From Caulobacteraceae bacterium (GTDB lineage Bacteria; Pseudomonadota; Alphaproteobacteria; Caulobacterales; Caulobacteraceae): a DNA stretch of 55,840 nucleotides. Both the position numbers and the translations under genes were made by a program. Positions within the stretch are counted from its first letter, which is position 1; each line of letters starts with the position of its first letter. Below, piece after piece: positions 37,512 to 46,750 of this stretch. Under the pieces are notes generated by a model. That model saw only the letters and a program-made list of their open reading frames with translations. It did not search any database and had not been told where the DNA came from. Where the stretch lies: the NCBI GenBank assembly GCA_019247715.1, contig JAFBAO010000085.1:1-55840 (forward strand), written 5' to 3'.

Positions 37512-38362
37512 TGGGCCTGGCCGCGGGCCTCGGCCGCGCCGGCGCGGACCTGAGCCGAGGCCTTGGGATAACGCCGCTCCAGCTCGCCCAGCGCCTGGCA
37601 GGCGTCGCCCGGCTGCTTCATCCCGATCAGGGCGCGCGAGAGGTCGAGCACCGCCTCCGGCGCCCAGGTCGTCTTGGGCCACTGCCGGACCGCAGCCACG
37701 TCGGCGGCGGCGGCGTTGGCGTAGTCCTGGCGCGCCAGCAGCGTCTTGCCGAGGTAGTAGCGGGCTTCCGGCGTGCGGGGGCTGTCCGGGAAACGGGTCA
37801 CGAAATCCTGGAAGCCGGCTTCCGCGCCGGCCAAATCGTGGGCGGCGTAGGCCTGCCTGGCAGCCGTGAAGGCCGCCGCAGGGTCGGACGGAGGCGCCGC
37901 CGGCGCCGCGCCCGCGGCCGCCCCGGCAACCGTCCCGCCCGTAGTCGCAGCCGGCTCGACCGGGGCGAGCTTCTGCTCGACGGCCGCGAGCCGCGTCTTC
38001 AGGGCCCCGTTCTCCTCCCTGAGCGCATCGGTCTCGTGGCGGGCCTCGTCGAGGGCGTGGCTGACCGCCTCCAGCTGGCCGTTGATGCGGGTGAGGCTCT
38101 GCTGCAGGTCGTTCAGCTTGTCGTTGATCCCCGAAAACTGCGAATCGGTGTCGGCCGGCTGGACGACCACCGGCTTGCCGGTGTCGCGGCCCTGGAAGAC
38201 GATGGCGCGCACCTCCCGGATCGCCTGCTCCATCTTGTCGAGGCGCTTGGCGGAGCGGTCGTCCAGCGGGTCGCCAAGGGGTGTCTGGGCGAGCCCCGGG
38301 CCCGCCGCCGAGACGGCGAGCGCCAGGGCGAGGACCAGGCGGGCTTTCATGACGCGCATCAT
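37502..38362 (-). CDS. cpoB: Tol-Pal coordination protein CpoB (YbgF)
   Basis: About 286 residues. Three in-frame ATGs (38362, 38359 and 38350) compete; spacing to the AGAGG upstream is not ideal for any, and the choice does not change the signal peptide (L-V-L-A-L-A-L-A-V-S, cut after G-L-A-Q). A coiled-coil region (about 40-135) is followed by an Ala/Pro linker and TPR repeats (A-R-Q-A-Y-A-A-H-D-L-A-G-A-E-A-G-F; Y-Y-L-G-K-T-L-L-A-R-Q-D-Y). This periplasmic protein links peptidoglycan synthesis to Tol-Pal during constriction. It is downstream of pal, the standard order. Confidence 0.92.
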   Translation of the reverse strand: MMRVMKARLVLALALAVSAAGPGLAQTPLGDPLDDRSAKRLDKMEQAIREVRAIVFQGRDTGKPVVVQPADTDSQFSGINDKLNDLQQSLTRINGQLEAVSHALDEARHETDALREENGALKTRLAAVEQKLAPVEPAATTGGTVAGAAAGAAPAAPPSDPAAAFTAARQAYAAHDLAGAEAGFQDFVTRFPDSPRTPEARYYLGKTLLARQDYANAAAADVAAVRQWPKTTWAPEAVLDLSRALIGMKQPGDACQALGELERRYPKASAQVRAGAAEARGQAQCG

Positions 38363-38495
38363 CCTCTCAGGGGCCGTCCAAATTGCGGCGAGCTTCTAGT
38401 GGGGTGAATTTGAAGTTCGCGCGATTGATGGGGCGGGCGCTCAAGCGTTCGCCCGGCGCCCATCCCATCCACTGGCGAACTTCGGATTCGCGACA

Positions 38496-39038
38496 CTAGC
38501 CGCGGGGGTTCTGGGTGATCGCGGTGTGGCCGTTGCGGTTGCGCGACCAGGCCTGCTCGTCCGTCCCGGGGTCGATCGGCTGCTCCTTGCCGTAGGAGAT
38601 GGTGGTGATGCGCGCCGCCGCGACCCCGTGGGCGACGAGATAGTCGCGTATGCTGTTCGCCCGCCGCGCCCCCAGCGCCAGGTTGTACTCGCGGGTGCCG
38701 CGCTCGTCGCAGTTGCCCTCGATCCTGACCTGGACGTCCGGATACTTCTGGAGCCAGGCCGCCTGGGCGTTGAGGATCGGCAGGGCGTCGGAGCGCACGT
38801 CGTACTTGTCGAAGTCGAAATAGACCCGGTCGCCGACGTTGACGACGAAGTCCTGGTTCGAGCCCGGCGCGGGACCGGTGGGCGGGGGCGGAGCCTCGGC
38901 CTGGGGCGGCGGCGCAGGCGCGGCTGGCGGCGGCGGCGGCGGGGCCGGCGGCGGCGGGGTGGTCTTGCAGGCGACGACGGCCGACGCCGCCAAACCCATC
39001 AGAGCCAGTCGAAGCGCGGTCCTCAAACGAAGGTTCAT
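38496..39038 (-). CDS. pal: Peptidoglycan-associated lipoprotein Pal
   Basis: 180 residues from the ATG at 39038. The lipoprotein signal ends in a lipobox with Cys24 (A-V-V-A-C). A long Pro-rich linker follows, then an OmpA-like peptidoglycan-binding domain with V-Y-F-D-F-D-K-Y-D-V-R, I-E-G-N-C-D-E-R-G-T-R-E-Y-N-L-A-L-G and R-R-A-N-S-I-R-D-Y-L. It anchors the outer membrane to peptidoglycan and interacts with TolB and TolA. The 134-bp gap after tolB may contain its own promoter. Confidence 0.96.
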   Translation of the reverse strand: MNLRLRTALRLALMGLAASAVVACKTTPPPPAPPPPPPAAPAPPPQAEAPPPPTGPAPGSNQDFVVNVGDRVYFDFDKYDVRSDALPILNAQAAWLQKYPDVQVRIEGNCDERGTREYNLALGARRANSIRDYLVAHGVAAARITTISYGKEQPIDPGTDEQAWSRNRNGHTAITQNPRG

Positions 39039-39172
39039 CTTGGTCTCCTGAAACGTCAGGTCTCGGGGCGATTTCGGGCGTAGCGGCGCCGCGGTGGACA
39101 TTTTGTGAAATCTATATGAGTCGCGGCGGATTCTTGCATCCCGATGCGCAAACGCAGCTATTGCCTTTGCGT

Positions 39173-40504
39173 TCAATGGAGCAGCGGCGACCAGGCGGGG
39201 TCGGAGGCGGAGGCCGGATAGGGCGCGGCCTTCTGGATCCGCCCGGTGAGGTCCACCATCCACAGCCGCGAGGCGCCGTCGGCGCCCTTGCGCTCGAACA
39301 TGATCACCCGCCCGTTCGGGGCCCAGGTGGGCCCGTCGGCGAAGTAGCTGGTCGCCAGCAGCCGCTCGCCCGATCCGTCCGGGTTCATTACCCCGACGGA
39401 GAACTCGCCCCCCTGCTGCTTGACGAAGGCGATGAGCGCGCCGTCGGGGCTCCAGACCGGAGCGGTGTAGCGGCCGCTCCCGAACGAGATCCGGTGCGGG
39501 CCCGAGCCGTCGCTGTTCATCACGTAGATCTGCGGCGAGCCCGCCCGGTCGGAGTTGTAGGCGATCCTCTGGCCGTCCGGAGAGAACGACGGCGAAGTGT
39601 CGATCGCCAGGTCGGAGGTGAGGCGCCGGGTCGAGTGGCTGGTGAGGTCCATCACGTAGATGTCGCTGGTGCCGCCCTTCTCGGCGGAGAAGACCACCTT
39701 GCTGTCGTCCGGCGAGAAGCGGGGCGCCATGCTCATGCCGGGAAAGCGGCCCAGCACCTCCTCGCGGCCGGTGTCCAGGTTCTTCAGGTAGATGCTGGAT
39801 CCGGTGGGCCGCAGGATCATGTAGGTGATCTCCTGGCGCTTGATCGAGAACCTGGGCGAGAAGACCATGTAGGTCCCGTCGCGCAGGCCCAGCGGCAGGT
39901 AGCTGGGATTGGCGCCGTCCTGGTCCATCACCTCCAGCCGCGTCACCCGCTTGGTCTTGGGGCCGCTCTCGGAGACGAACACCACACGTGTGTCGAAGTA
40001 CCCCTTCTGGCCGGTGAGCTTCTCGTAGACCGCGTCGGCGATCTGGTGGGCGATGGTGCGCCAGCTGTCGGGGGTGCCGGTGAGCCGCACACCGACCAGC
40101 TGGTCGCCTGCGTAGACGTCCCAAAGCCGGAAATCCACGTTCACCCGTCCATCGGCGCTGCTCGAAACTTGGCCGACCAGCAGAGCCTGGGCGCTGATCG
40201 CCTTCCACTGATCGAAGGCCGGGGTGGCGCCCGGGTCGAGCTGAGTCTGGCGGAAGGTCCCCTGATCGAGCGGGCGGAAGAGCCCCGAGCGGTCCAGGTC
40301 GGCGGTGATCACCTGCGAGATCTCCGAGCCCACCGGCGCGCCGCCGAAGTTGGGGATCGCGATCGGCAAGGGCGCGACCGCGGCCTGGTTGACGTCGACC
40401 ACGATGTCCGCCCGCGCGCCGCGCGGGGCCGCGCCGAGCAGCAGCGCCAGGGCGGCGACGACTGCGAAGCGCACGTTCCAGATAAGCCGCATTGAAGTCC
40501 TCAT
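39173..40504 (-). CDS. tolB: Tol-Pal system beta-propeller protein TolB
   Basis: 443 residues. A signal peptide ([10 protein letters not shown], cut after A-R-A) precedes the N-terminal alpha/beta domain and a six-bladed propeller with repeating P-x-F/W-S-P-D-G-x motifs ([24 protein letters not shown]). The ATG at 40504 overlaps the tolA stop as ATGA. TolB is periplasmic and switches between Pal and TolA. Confidence 0.96.
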   Translation of the reverse strand: MRTSMRLIWNVRFAVVAALALLLGAAPRGARADIVVDVNQAAVAPLPIAIPNFGGAPVGSEISQVITADLDRSGLFRPLDQGTFRQTQLDPGATPAFDQWKAISAQALLVGQVSSSADGRVNVDFRLWDVYAGDQLVGVRLTGTPDSWRTIAHQIADAVYEKLTGQKGYFDTRVVFVSESGPKTKRVTRLEVMDQDGANPSYLPLGLRDGTYMVFSPRFSIKRQEITYMILRPTGSSIYLKNLDTGREEVLGRFPGMSMAPRFSPDDSKVVFSAEKGGTSDIYVMDLTSHSTRRLTSDLAIDTSPSFSPDGQRIAYNSDRAGSPQIYVMNSDGSGPHRISFGSGRYTAPVWSPDGALIAFVKQQGGEFSVGVMNPDGSGERLLATSYFADGPTWAPNGRVIMFERKGADGASRLWMVDLTGRIQKAAPYPASASDPAWSPLLH

Positions 40505-41274
40505 CGCTTGGCGCAGGCCTCCTTGGCGTTGAAGTTCACGGTGATCGAGCGCCCATAGTAGGGCTCCTGGTAGGGCTGCACCTGTCGCACCGCATCCAAG
40601 GCGCGCAGCGCCGCCGCCGCCACCACCGCGTTGGCGGAGCTCTCTGCGCCGCCGGCGCTCGGCCGGCCCAGCAGGTTGCCGTTCAATCCCACCGTGAACT
40701 TCACCTGCAGTTTCACCGCGTCGCCGCCGGGGACGTCGCAGTTGGGATTCCAGAGGCGCTCGAGAAGCTGGCTGAGGCCGGCGAGGTCGCTCTGCGACAC
40801 GCCCTGGCCGGCGTCGGGCCGCGCCTGTTCGGCGGTTTCCGGCCGCGCGGGTCCTCGCGCGGCGCTGGAGCTGGGCTGGCCGGAGGCACGCTGGGCCTTG
40901 TCGATGATATTCTGCAGGCGATTGAAGTCGAACGGCTTCTCCGCAGGCGCCGGCCGCTGCGAGGGCTGGGGCGAGACCGGCTTCTGCTGGACGGCCTTGG
41001 TGGGGGGCGGGGCGCCGAACGAGGGCGGGGCCAGCTCCGGCGCCGGGGCCTGGGTGGGCGCGGCGGGGCTCGGCTCCGGCGCCTGGACGGCTTGGCGGGT
41101 GTCCGTCGTCTTGTCGGAGGTCACGAGGGTGATCGGCACCGACGAGCCGATGGGCAGCATCGGCGGCCGGTTCGGCAAAAAGATCGCCAGGGCCAGCAGC
41201 GCCAGGTGGAGCAGCGCCGCGGCCACGAAGGCCGGCGCGAGGTTGTCCCTCTGGCGAAGGGCCGCCGCATTCAA
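40501..41274 (-). CDS. tolA: TolA-like energy-transducing protein
   Basis: 257 residues from a TTG at 41274 overlapping the tolR stop as TTGA; no ATG is available in frame before the membrane helix. One N-terminal membrane helix (about 14-32) is followed by a long Pro/Ala/Gln-rich periplasmic stretch and a C-terminal domain with [20 protein letters not shown] and two Cys likely to be bridged. It couples TolQR proton flow to the outer membrane. The helical middle domain is shorter than in E. coli, as in other Alphaproteobacteria. Confidence 0.92.
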   Translation of the reverse strand: MNAAALRQRDNLAPAFVAAALLHLALLALAIFLPNRPPMLPIGSSVPITLVTSDKTTDTRQAVQAPEPSPAAPTQAPAPELAPPSFGAPPPTKAVQQKPVSPQPSQRPAPAEKPFDFNRLQNIIDKAQRASGQPSSSAARGPARPETAEQARPDAGQGVSQSDLAGLSQLLERLWNPNCDVPGGDAVKLQVKFTVGLNGNLLGRPSAGGAESSANAVVAAAALRALDAVRQVQPYQEPYYGRSITVNFNAKEACAKR

Positions 41275-41759
41275 GGCTGGACGGCTCCGGCGGGGGCGAG
41301 CGGCTTGGGACCGCTGGACGGGCCTCCGGTGTCGGTGATGAGGTTGATCTTCGAGAACCCGGACGCAGAGATACCCGCCATCACCTGGGCGACGATGGCG
41401 TAGGGGGCGCGGCCGTCGGCGCGGACATAGATAGGCCGGGCGAGGCCCGCCCCGGCGATCTCCCGCAGCGCCGGTGAAAGCGAGCCGAAGGCGACCTCGG
41501 TCTCGTTCAGGTAGACGTCCCCGTTCGACCGGATGGAGACCGTGAGCGGCTCGGTCTGGTCTTGCATGGCGCCGGCCTCGGTCTTCGGCAGCTCCAGCGG
41601 CACGCCCACCGTCAAGAGCGGCGCCGAGATCATGAAGATGATCAAGAGCACCAGCATCACGTCCACGAGGGGGGTGACGTTGATCTCCGAGAGGGCGCTG
41701 CGCCGTGCGCGCCGGCGCCGGCCCCGGGCCTGGAACGGGTCCTGGATCGAGAGCGCCAT
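41271..41759 (-). CDS. tolR: TolR/ExbD-type biopolymer transport protein
   Basis: 162 residues from the ATG at 41759, which overlaps the tolQ stop by one base. A basic N-terminus is followed by [20 protein letters not shown] and a periplasmic domain. The Asp of L-V-D-V is the proton-pathway residue in this family. It forms the ion-driven motor with TolQ in the inner membrane. Confidence 0.95.
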   Translation of the reverse strand: MALSIQDPFQARGRRRRARRSALSEINVTPLVDVMLVLLIIFMISAPLLTVGVPLELPKTEAGAMQDQTEPLTVSIRSNGDVYLNETEVAFGSLSPALREIAGAGLARPIYVRADGRAPYAIVAQVMAGISASGFSKINLITDTGGPSSGPKPLAPAGAVQP

Positions 41760-42478
41760 CAGCCCGCCCGCTCGGCGAGGCGCCGTTGGATGGCCGTGAC
41801 CAACTCGTCGGCGAAGCCGTCGAGACGGGCGGCGAACTTGCCGGCGTCGGCGGAGAACTTGTTGTAGCCGATGTAGGCGGGGATGGCCGCCGCCAGGCCG
41901 ATCGCGGTGGCGAAGAGGGCCTGGGCGATCGCCGGCGCCACCACCGAGAGGTTGGTGTTCTTCTGGATGGCGATGGACTGGAAGGCATGCATGATCCCCC
42001 AGACGGTGCCGAAAAGGCCGATGAACGGCGAGGCGGTGGCGACGATCGCCAGGCTCCCCAGGCCCTCCTCCACCCTCTGGCTCTCGCGGGCCACCAGCGA
42101 GCCCAGCACCCGGTCGATCCTCTGGATCAGGAAAGCGGTCTGGGATTCGGCCTGGGCGCCGGCCAGGAGGCCCTTGGACCTCGCCTCGCGCCATTCGCGC
42201 AAGGCCGCCTGCAGCATGCGCGGCAGGGCCTGCCGCGGACGCTCGCCGGCGGCGGCGGCCACGTCCTCCAGGGCCCGTCCCGACCCGACCTCGTCCTCGA
42301 ACTTGTCCGCCTCGCTGTTCAGGGCGGTGAACCTGGCCGACTTGTCGATGATCACCGCCCACGACCAGAGCGAGGCCAGCGCCAGGAAGACCAGCACCAG
42401 CTTCACCACCCAGTCGGCCGACAGAAACTGGTGCACGATCGAGAAGGTCTCGGGCGTGACGGACGCAGACGAATCCAT
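41759..42478 (-). CDS. tolQ: TolQ/MotA-ExbB-type proton channel
   Basis: 239 residues with three membrane helices: about 22-42, and a pair in the C-terminal half bearing A-T-A-S-P-F-I-G-L-F-G-T-V-W-G-I-M and A-L-F-A-T-A-I-G-L-A-A-A-I-P-A, the family signatures including the proline-rich turn. It assembles as a pentamer around TolR. The gene begins the tolQRAB run and follows ybgC by 51 bp. Confidence 0.96.
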   Translation of the reverse strand: MDSSASVTPETFSIVHQFLSADWVVKLVLVFLALASLWSWAVIIDKSARFTALNSEADKFEDEVGSGRALEDVAAAAGERPRQALPRMLQAALREWREARSKGLLAGAQAESQTAFLIQRIDRVLGSLVARESQRVEEGLGSLAIVATASPFIGLFGTVWGIMHAFQSIAIQKNTNLSVVAPAIAQALFATAIGLAAAIPAYIGYNKFSADAGKFAARLDGFADELVTAIQRRLAERAG

Positions 42479-42529
42479 GGGACTCCCGGGAAAAATCGGC
42501 GAGGCCGATGGCGCCCGCCGGTGGTGAAA

Positions 42530-42985
42530 CTATGGCGTCGCCCCGGCAAGGCCTCCCGCCAGGGAATGGACGAGCTCGGGCGGCGGCCTTCGGGGTCGGC
42601 CGTCCGGGCGGATGCAGATGACTTCGACTTCGGCCTCGGCGATCAGGTCCTCGCCGCGCGTCAGCCGCTGGCGCGTCCCGATCCGAAGGCCCCTCAGGCG
42701 CCGAAAGCAGGTGCGCACCGTCAAGGCGTCGTCGACCCTCGCGGCCTTGCGGAAGTCGACGGCCAGCCGCGTCACCGCGAAGGCGCAGGGGTCGGCGCTC
42801 TCCAGCAGGGTTCGGTGGTCGATTCCCACCGCGCGCAAGAACTCGGTGCGCCCGCGCTCGAAGAACTTCAGATAGGCCGCGTGGTAGACGACGCCGGTGA
42901 AGTCGGTGTCCTCGTAATAGACGCGCACCGGCAGGGCGTGCTCGGCGCCGTCCAGGCGGCCGGTGGCGGGCGCGGGGAAGCTCAT
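42530..42985 (-). CDS. ybgC: Tol-Pal-associated acyl-CoA thioesterase YbgC
   Basis: 151 residues from the ATG at 42985, overlapping the ruvB stop as ATGA. The hot-dog fold signature [26 protein letters not shown] holds the catalytic Asp of the 4-hydroxybenzoyl-CoA thioesterase group. It hydrolyses acyl-CoA in the cytosol and is normally the first gene of the tol operon, as here. Confidence 0.94.
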   Translation of the reverse strand: MSFPAPATGRLDGAEHALPVRVYYEDTDFTGVVYHAAYLKFFERGRTEFLRAVGIDHRTLLESADPCAFAVTRLAVDFRKAARVDDALTVRTCFRRLRGLRIGTRQRLTRGEDLIAEAEVEVICIRPDGRPRRPPPELVHSLAGGLAGATP

Positions 42986-44013
42986 GCGTCGTCGCCAAAA
43001 AGGCCGGGCTGGCCCGCAGGCCGGGCGGAGCGATCCAGCCCCAGATGCAGATAGGCCTTGGCGCACGCCAGCCGGCCGCGGGGCGTGCGCTGGATGAAGC
43101 CCTGCTGGAGCAGGAACGGCTCGATGACGTCCTCCACCGCGTCGCGGGCCTCGGCGATGGCGTAGGCCAGGGTCTCCACCCCGGCCGGTCCCCCGCCATA
43201 GTGGTCGATGAGGGCGGCGAGGTAGCGGCGGTCGAGGCCGTCGAGGCCCGCCTCGTCCACCTCCAGGCGCGCCAGGGCGCGGGCGGCGGCGGTCCGGTCG
43301 ATGAGGGCGCAGCCCTCGGCGCCGGCGAAGTCGCGCACCCGGCGCAGCAGGCGCCCGGCCACCCGCGGCGTGCCGCGCGCCCGGCCGGCGATCTCGGCCG
43401 CGCCCTCCGGGGCGAGCGGGGTCCCCAGCTTGCGCGCGGCCGCGCCGATCACCTGCTCCAGCTCCGGCGCCGAATAGAAGTCGAGCCTGAGGGGGATGCC
43501 GAACCGATCGCGCAGCGGCGTCGCCAGCAACCCGGCCCGCGTGGTCGCGGCCACCAGCGTGAACGGGGCGAGGTCGATCCGCACCGACCGGGCCGACGGG
43601 CCCTCGCCGATGATCAGGTCGAGGGCGTGGTCCTCCATGGCCGGATAGAGGATCTCCTCCACCGGCGCGGCCAGGCGGTGGATCTCGTCGATGAAGAGGA
43701 CGTCGCGCGGCTCGAGGTTGGTGAGGATCGCCGCCAGATCCCCGGCCTTGGCCAGCACTGGACCGGACGTGGCGCGAAAGCCGACGCCGAGCTCCCGGGC
43801 GATGATCTGGGCCAGCGTCGTCTTGCCGAGACCGGGCGGCCCGAACAGCAGCACGTGGTCCAGCGCCTCGCCGCGCGACCGCGCCGCTTCGATGAAGATC
43901 TTGAGGTTGGCCTTGGCCTGGGCCTGGCCGACGAACTCGGCGAGCGTCTGGGGCCTGAGCGCCCGGTCCGGGGGCTCGAACTCGGCGGCTTCGCCCGAGA
44001 CCAGCCGGTTCAT
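42982..44013 (-). CDS. ruvB: Holliday junction branch-migration ATPase RuvB
   Basis: 343 residues from the ATG at 44013, which overlaps the ruvA stop as ATGA. Walker A is G-P-P-G-L-G-K-T at 58-65, Walker B is L-F-I-D-E-I-H, and sensor and arginine-finger segments ([16 protein letters not shown]) follow, then the winged-helix domain ending in Q-R-T-P-R-G-R. It is the hexameric motor of RuvAB. Confidence 0.97.
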   Translation of the reverse strand: MNRLVSGEAAEFEPPDRALRPQTLAEFVGQAQAKANLKIFIEAARSRGEALDHVLLFGPPGLGKTTLAQIIARELGVGFRATSGPVLAKAGDLAAILTNLEPRDVLFIDEIHRLAAPVEEILYPAMEDHALDLIIGEGPSARSVRIDLAPFTLVAATTRAGLLATPLRDRFGIPLRLDFYSAPELEQVIGAAARKLGTPLAPEGAAEIAGRARGTPRVAGRLLRRVRDFAGAEGCALIDRTAAARALARLEVDEAGLDGLDRRYLAALIDHYGGGPAGVETLAYAIAEARDAVEDVIEPFLLQQGFIQRTPRGRLACAKAYLHLGLDRSARPAGQPGLFGDDA

Positions 44014-44618
44014 CGACCCAGCTCCTGCAGGGCGGACTTGATCAGCGCCGGCTCGCCCGCCGTCTCCCCGAGACGCGACGCGGCCTTGTCGACCGCCCGG
44101 CGCGCCGCCAGCTCCGCGATCCCCAGCCCCATCAGCGCCGACACGGCCTCGCCGGCCGCGGACGCGGCGGCGACGGGCGCCGACGCCGCGTGGGCGAGCG
44201 CCGCCGTTCCGTTCCCGAGCGGCTTGTCCTTCAGCTCGGTGACGATCCGCAGGGCGAGCTTCGGCCCGACGCCGTTGGCGCGGGCCACCAGCGCCTTGTC
44301 GCCGCGGGCGGCGGCGGCGGCGAGGTCGGTCGGCGGCAGCACGTCGAGGACCGCCAGGGCCGCCTTTGGCCCGACCCCCTGGATGTCCTGCAGCAGGACG
44401 AAGGCCCGCCGCTCCTCCCGGCTCAGGAACCCGTAAAGGCGCGGGCCGGCCTGCTCGGACCACTGGGTCTCCACGTGCAGCAGCGCCTCCTCGCCCTGGG
44501 CCGGCAGACGGTCCAGGGTCCGGGCGCCGCAGCGGACCAGATAGCCGACCCCGCCCACGTCGATCAGCGCCTCCTCCTCGCCGACCTCGGCCAGCACCCC
44601 CTTGAGCCGCCCGATCAC
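44010..44618 (-). CDS. ruvA: Holliday junction DNA-binding protein RuvA
   Basis: 202 residues from a GTG at 44618 overlapping the ruvC stop as GTGA. It has the OB domain (M-I-G-R-L-K-G-V-L), two helix-hairpin-helix motifs ([10 protein letters not shown] and [11 protein letters not shown]) and domain III at the C-terminus (A-V-S-A-L-M-G-L-G). It binds four-way junctions and loads RuvB. Confidence 0.97.
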   Translation of the reverse strand: MIGRLKGVLAEVGEEEALIDVGGVGYLVRCGARTLDRLPAQGEEALLHVETQWSEQAGPRLYGFLSREERRAFVLLQDIQGVGPKAALAVLDVLPPTDLAAAAARGDKALVARANGVGPKLALRIVTELKDKPLGNGTAALAHAASAPVAAASAAGEAVSALMGLGIAELAARRAVDKAASRLGETAGEPALIKSALQELGR

Positions 44619-45118
44619 GCGGCGCTCCCGAGACGGCGGGCGGTGCGGGCGTGGGCGTGGCAGATGGCCACCGCCAGGGCGTCGGCGGCGTCGCCGCCGG
44701 CGACCCCCGCGCCCGGCAGCAGCCGCGCGACCATGAAGGCGACCTGCGCCTTGTCGGCCGCGCCGGTCCCCACCAGCGCCTTCTTCACCACCTTGGCGGC
44801 GTATTCGGCCACCGGCAGGCCGGCGGCGGCCGGGGCGATCATGGCTGCGGCGCGGGCGTGGCCGAGCTTGAGGGTGGAGGCGCCATTGGCGGTCATGAAG
44901 GTCTCTTCCACCGCCGCCTCGACCGGCCCATGCCGCTCGATCACCGCCTCGACGCCCCGGAACAGGATCAGCAGCCGATCCGCGAGGCCGAGGCGATCGT
45001 CGGGCGCGATCACCCCGTGCGCGATGTGGCTGAGGCGTGCGCCATCGGCGGCGACCACCCCCCACCCGGTGCGCCTCAGGCCTGGATCGAGGCCGAGAAT
45101 GCGAATCGCGTTCGTCAT
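44615..45118 (-). CDS. ruvC: Holliday junction resolvase RuvC
   Basis: 167 residues from the ATG at 45118, which has GGAACGC in front; the frame extends to 45136 without support. The four catalytic acids are visible: Asp11 (G-L-D-P-G-L), Glu71 (V-E-E-T-F), Asp143 and Asp146 (G-G-D-A-A-D-A-L). It nicks Holliday junctions as a dimer. First gene of ruvCAB-ybgC-tol. No exact GTTC-N7-GTTC LexA box is seen upstream, in contrast with imuA. Confidence 0.96.
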   Translation of the reverse strand: MTNAIRILGLDPGLRRTGWGVVAADGARLSHIAHGVIAPDDRLGLADRLLILFRGVEAVIERHGPVEAAVEETFMTANGASTLKLGHARAAAMIAPAAAGLPVAEYAAKVVKKALVGTGAADKAQVAFMVARLLPGAGVAGGDAADALAVAICHAHARTARRLGSAA

Positions 45119-45205
45119 GCGTTCCGACCGCAGCATCGCGCGGCTAAGCAGCCAGGGAAAGCGCCGGTGCGGTTAACGATTGGTTACGAAACCGCGGGGC
45201 GGAGC

Positions 45206-45838
45206 TCAGCCGCCGGCGAGGCGCGGGTTCGGCTTCGGCGGCGCGATCCGGGCCAGAGTGTTGCGGTCGGTGTGGTGGAACGGCGCGGCCTGGCCCTTCA
45301 CCTGCAGCACCGTGTCTTCCTCGTAGGACCACGTCCCATCCGCGTTGACGGTGACTTCCATGCGGAAGCTGTCGGTGCGGAACGCCTCTTCCAGGAAGGG
45401 CGTCGAGCAGATGCCGTTGACCGTGGATCCGCGGATCGCCGACACCTCGAACCGCACCGCGTCCGCCGCCGCATGGCCCTGGGCCAGCACGACCTGGCCG
45501 CGCGGGATGGTCAGCGTGTGGGTGATGAGGCCGGTCACCGGCTCCCAGAGCCAATAGCCCACCTGATCGTGGTAGGTCTCGATCTCGCCCGGCTTGACGA
45601 TGTGGGTGTGGTACCGGAGCCCGTAGAAGAACTGCGGCCCGTTGGACTGCGGATCGATGGGCTGCAGGTCGATCCGCTCGACGTAGTCCTGGCGCCGCGG
45701 CTCCGGCCAGAACGGATTGACGTCGAACCCCTTCTTCCCTTCCCAGAGCCCCGCCAGCGGCGCCAGCGGGCCGAGGTTCGCAAGGCCGTCCGGACTGACG
45801 TCCTGCTCGGTGAAGATGTCGGCGGGGTATTCGTGCAT
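45206..45838 (-). CDS. Heme-binding beta-barrel (nitrobindin-like, FABP-like) protein
   Basis: 210 residues. The opening L-A-P-L-A-G-L-W-E-G-K-K-G matches the G-x-W-x-G-x-G signature of the THAP4/nitrobindin barrel, and the pattern of Y-H-D-Q-V-G-Y-W-L-W-E-P, L-T-I-P-R-G and N-G-I-C-S-T-P-F segments fits the fold. Some relatives bind ferric heme and detoxify peroxynitrite; whether the proximal His is kept cannot be judged here. The protein is slightly longer than minimal nitrobindins. It is located 87 bp upstream of ruvC on the same strand. Confidence 0.75.
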   Translation of the reverse strand: MHEYPADIFTEQDVSPDGLANLGPLAPLAGLWEGKKGFDVNPFWPEPRRQDYVERIDLQPIDPQSNGPQFFYGLRYHTHIVKPGEIETYHDQVGYWLWEPVTGLITHTLTIPRGQVVLAQGHAAADAVRFEVSAIRGSTVNGICSTPFLEEAFRTDSFRMEVTVNADGTWSYEEDTVLQVKGQAAPFHHTDRNTLARIAPPKPNPRLAGG

Positions 45839-45973
45839 GGCGGCGATCCTCGCGGAAGCCTTGCCGGATCGCCTTGACGAGCGTCAAGAACCCAAGCGTC
45901 AGTGGCCCGCGAAAGGCGGTTTTCGCCCCATCGGCGCACGCGCCGGGCGTGCGATGAGCTCGTGGCCCTCCGG

Positions 45974-46750
45974 ATGATCCACGTTCCGACCGCCCCCTGG
46001 GCGCACGTCGCCTTCGATCTAGCCGCCTGGTCGGCCGGCGCGGCGACCGGGCTCGCGCTCTACCGCTGGCGGCTCGCCGACGCCGGGCGCCGGATCGCCG
46101 CCGTCACCGGGCCCGGCTATTTCGCCGTCCTGGCGCTGGGCGCGGCGGCGGGCGCCTGGGCGGCCGGATCGCTGAACACCTGGCGCGGGCCCGCCCCTGA
46201 AATCTCCCACAGCGTCGCCGGGGCCCTCGTCGGCGCCATCGTCACGGTCGAGCTCTACAAGGCCGCGCGCGGGCTGCGAGGCTCGACCGGAACCCTCTTC
46301 GTCGGCGCCTTCGCGGCAGGCGCGGCGGTCGGCCGGTGGGGCTGCCTGTTCGCGGGCCTGCCGGACCGCACCTATGGGACGCCCACCTCGCTCCCCTGGG
46401 CGGTGGATCTCGGGGACGGCGTGGGGCGCCATCCGGTCCAGGTCTACGAGAGCCTGGCGATGGCGGCGTTCCTGGCCGTCTATGCGTGGGGATTGGCCAA
46501 GCGGGCGCCCTGGGCCGTCCGCCGCGGGTTCTACGCTATGTGCGTGTGGTACGGAGGCCAGCGATTCGGCTGGGAGTTCCTCAAGCCCTATCCAACTCTG
46601 GTGGGTCCCCTTAACCTCTTCCACCTGCTCAGCGGGGGCCTCGTCGTTTATGGCGTCGTCAACTTCGTTCGCGACCTCGCCTGCGCGCGCGCCGGCGCGC
46701 CGCAAGTCCGCGCCCTATCTGTTCCTCGGCCAGACGACCAGTCTCTGTGA
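45974..46750 (+). CDS. Lgt-like (prolipoprotein diacylglyceryl transferase family) membrane protein
   Basis: 258 residues with about six to seven membrane helices. It keeps Lgt-like marks: a His in I-S-H-S-V-A-G-A-L-V-G-A (about 79), G-R-W-G-C-L-F-A-G (from 120, in place of G-R-x-G-N-F-x-N), Y-G-T-P-T, and R-H-P-V-Q-V-Y-E-S (152-160). The Asn residues of the true Lgt signature are replaced by Cys/Ala, so a different acceptor or donor is likely. The start is ATG at 45974, without a strong Shine-Dalgarno. The 3' end overlaps the radical SAM gene by 101 bp, which implies coupled translation and a joint task, probably in membrane lipid chemistry (inference). Confidence 0.75.
   Translation: MIHVPTAPWAHVAFDLAAWSAGAATGLALYRWRLADAGRRIAAVTGPGYFAVLALGAAAGAWAAGSLNTWRGPAPEISHSVAGALVGAIVTVELYKAARGLRGSTGTLFVGAFAAGAAVGRWGCLFAGLPDRTYGTPTSLPWAVDLGDGVGRHPVQVYESLAMAAFLAVYAWGLAKRAPWAVRRGFYAMCVWYGGQRFGWEFLKPYPTLVGPLNLFHLLSGGLVVYGVVNFVRDLACARAGAPQVRALSVPRPDDQSL

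Noticed and set aside
45173..45187. TTAA-N7-TTAC, close to a CtrA box, and overlapping GTTA-N7-GTTA, close to a LexA box
   Set aside because: One and two mismatches respectively from the consensus; such near matches occur by chance, so no site is called.
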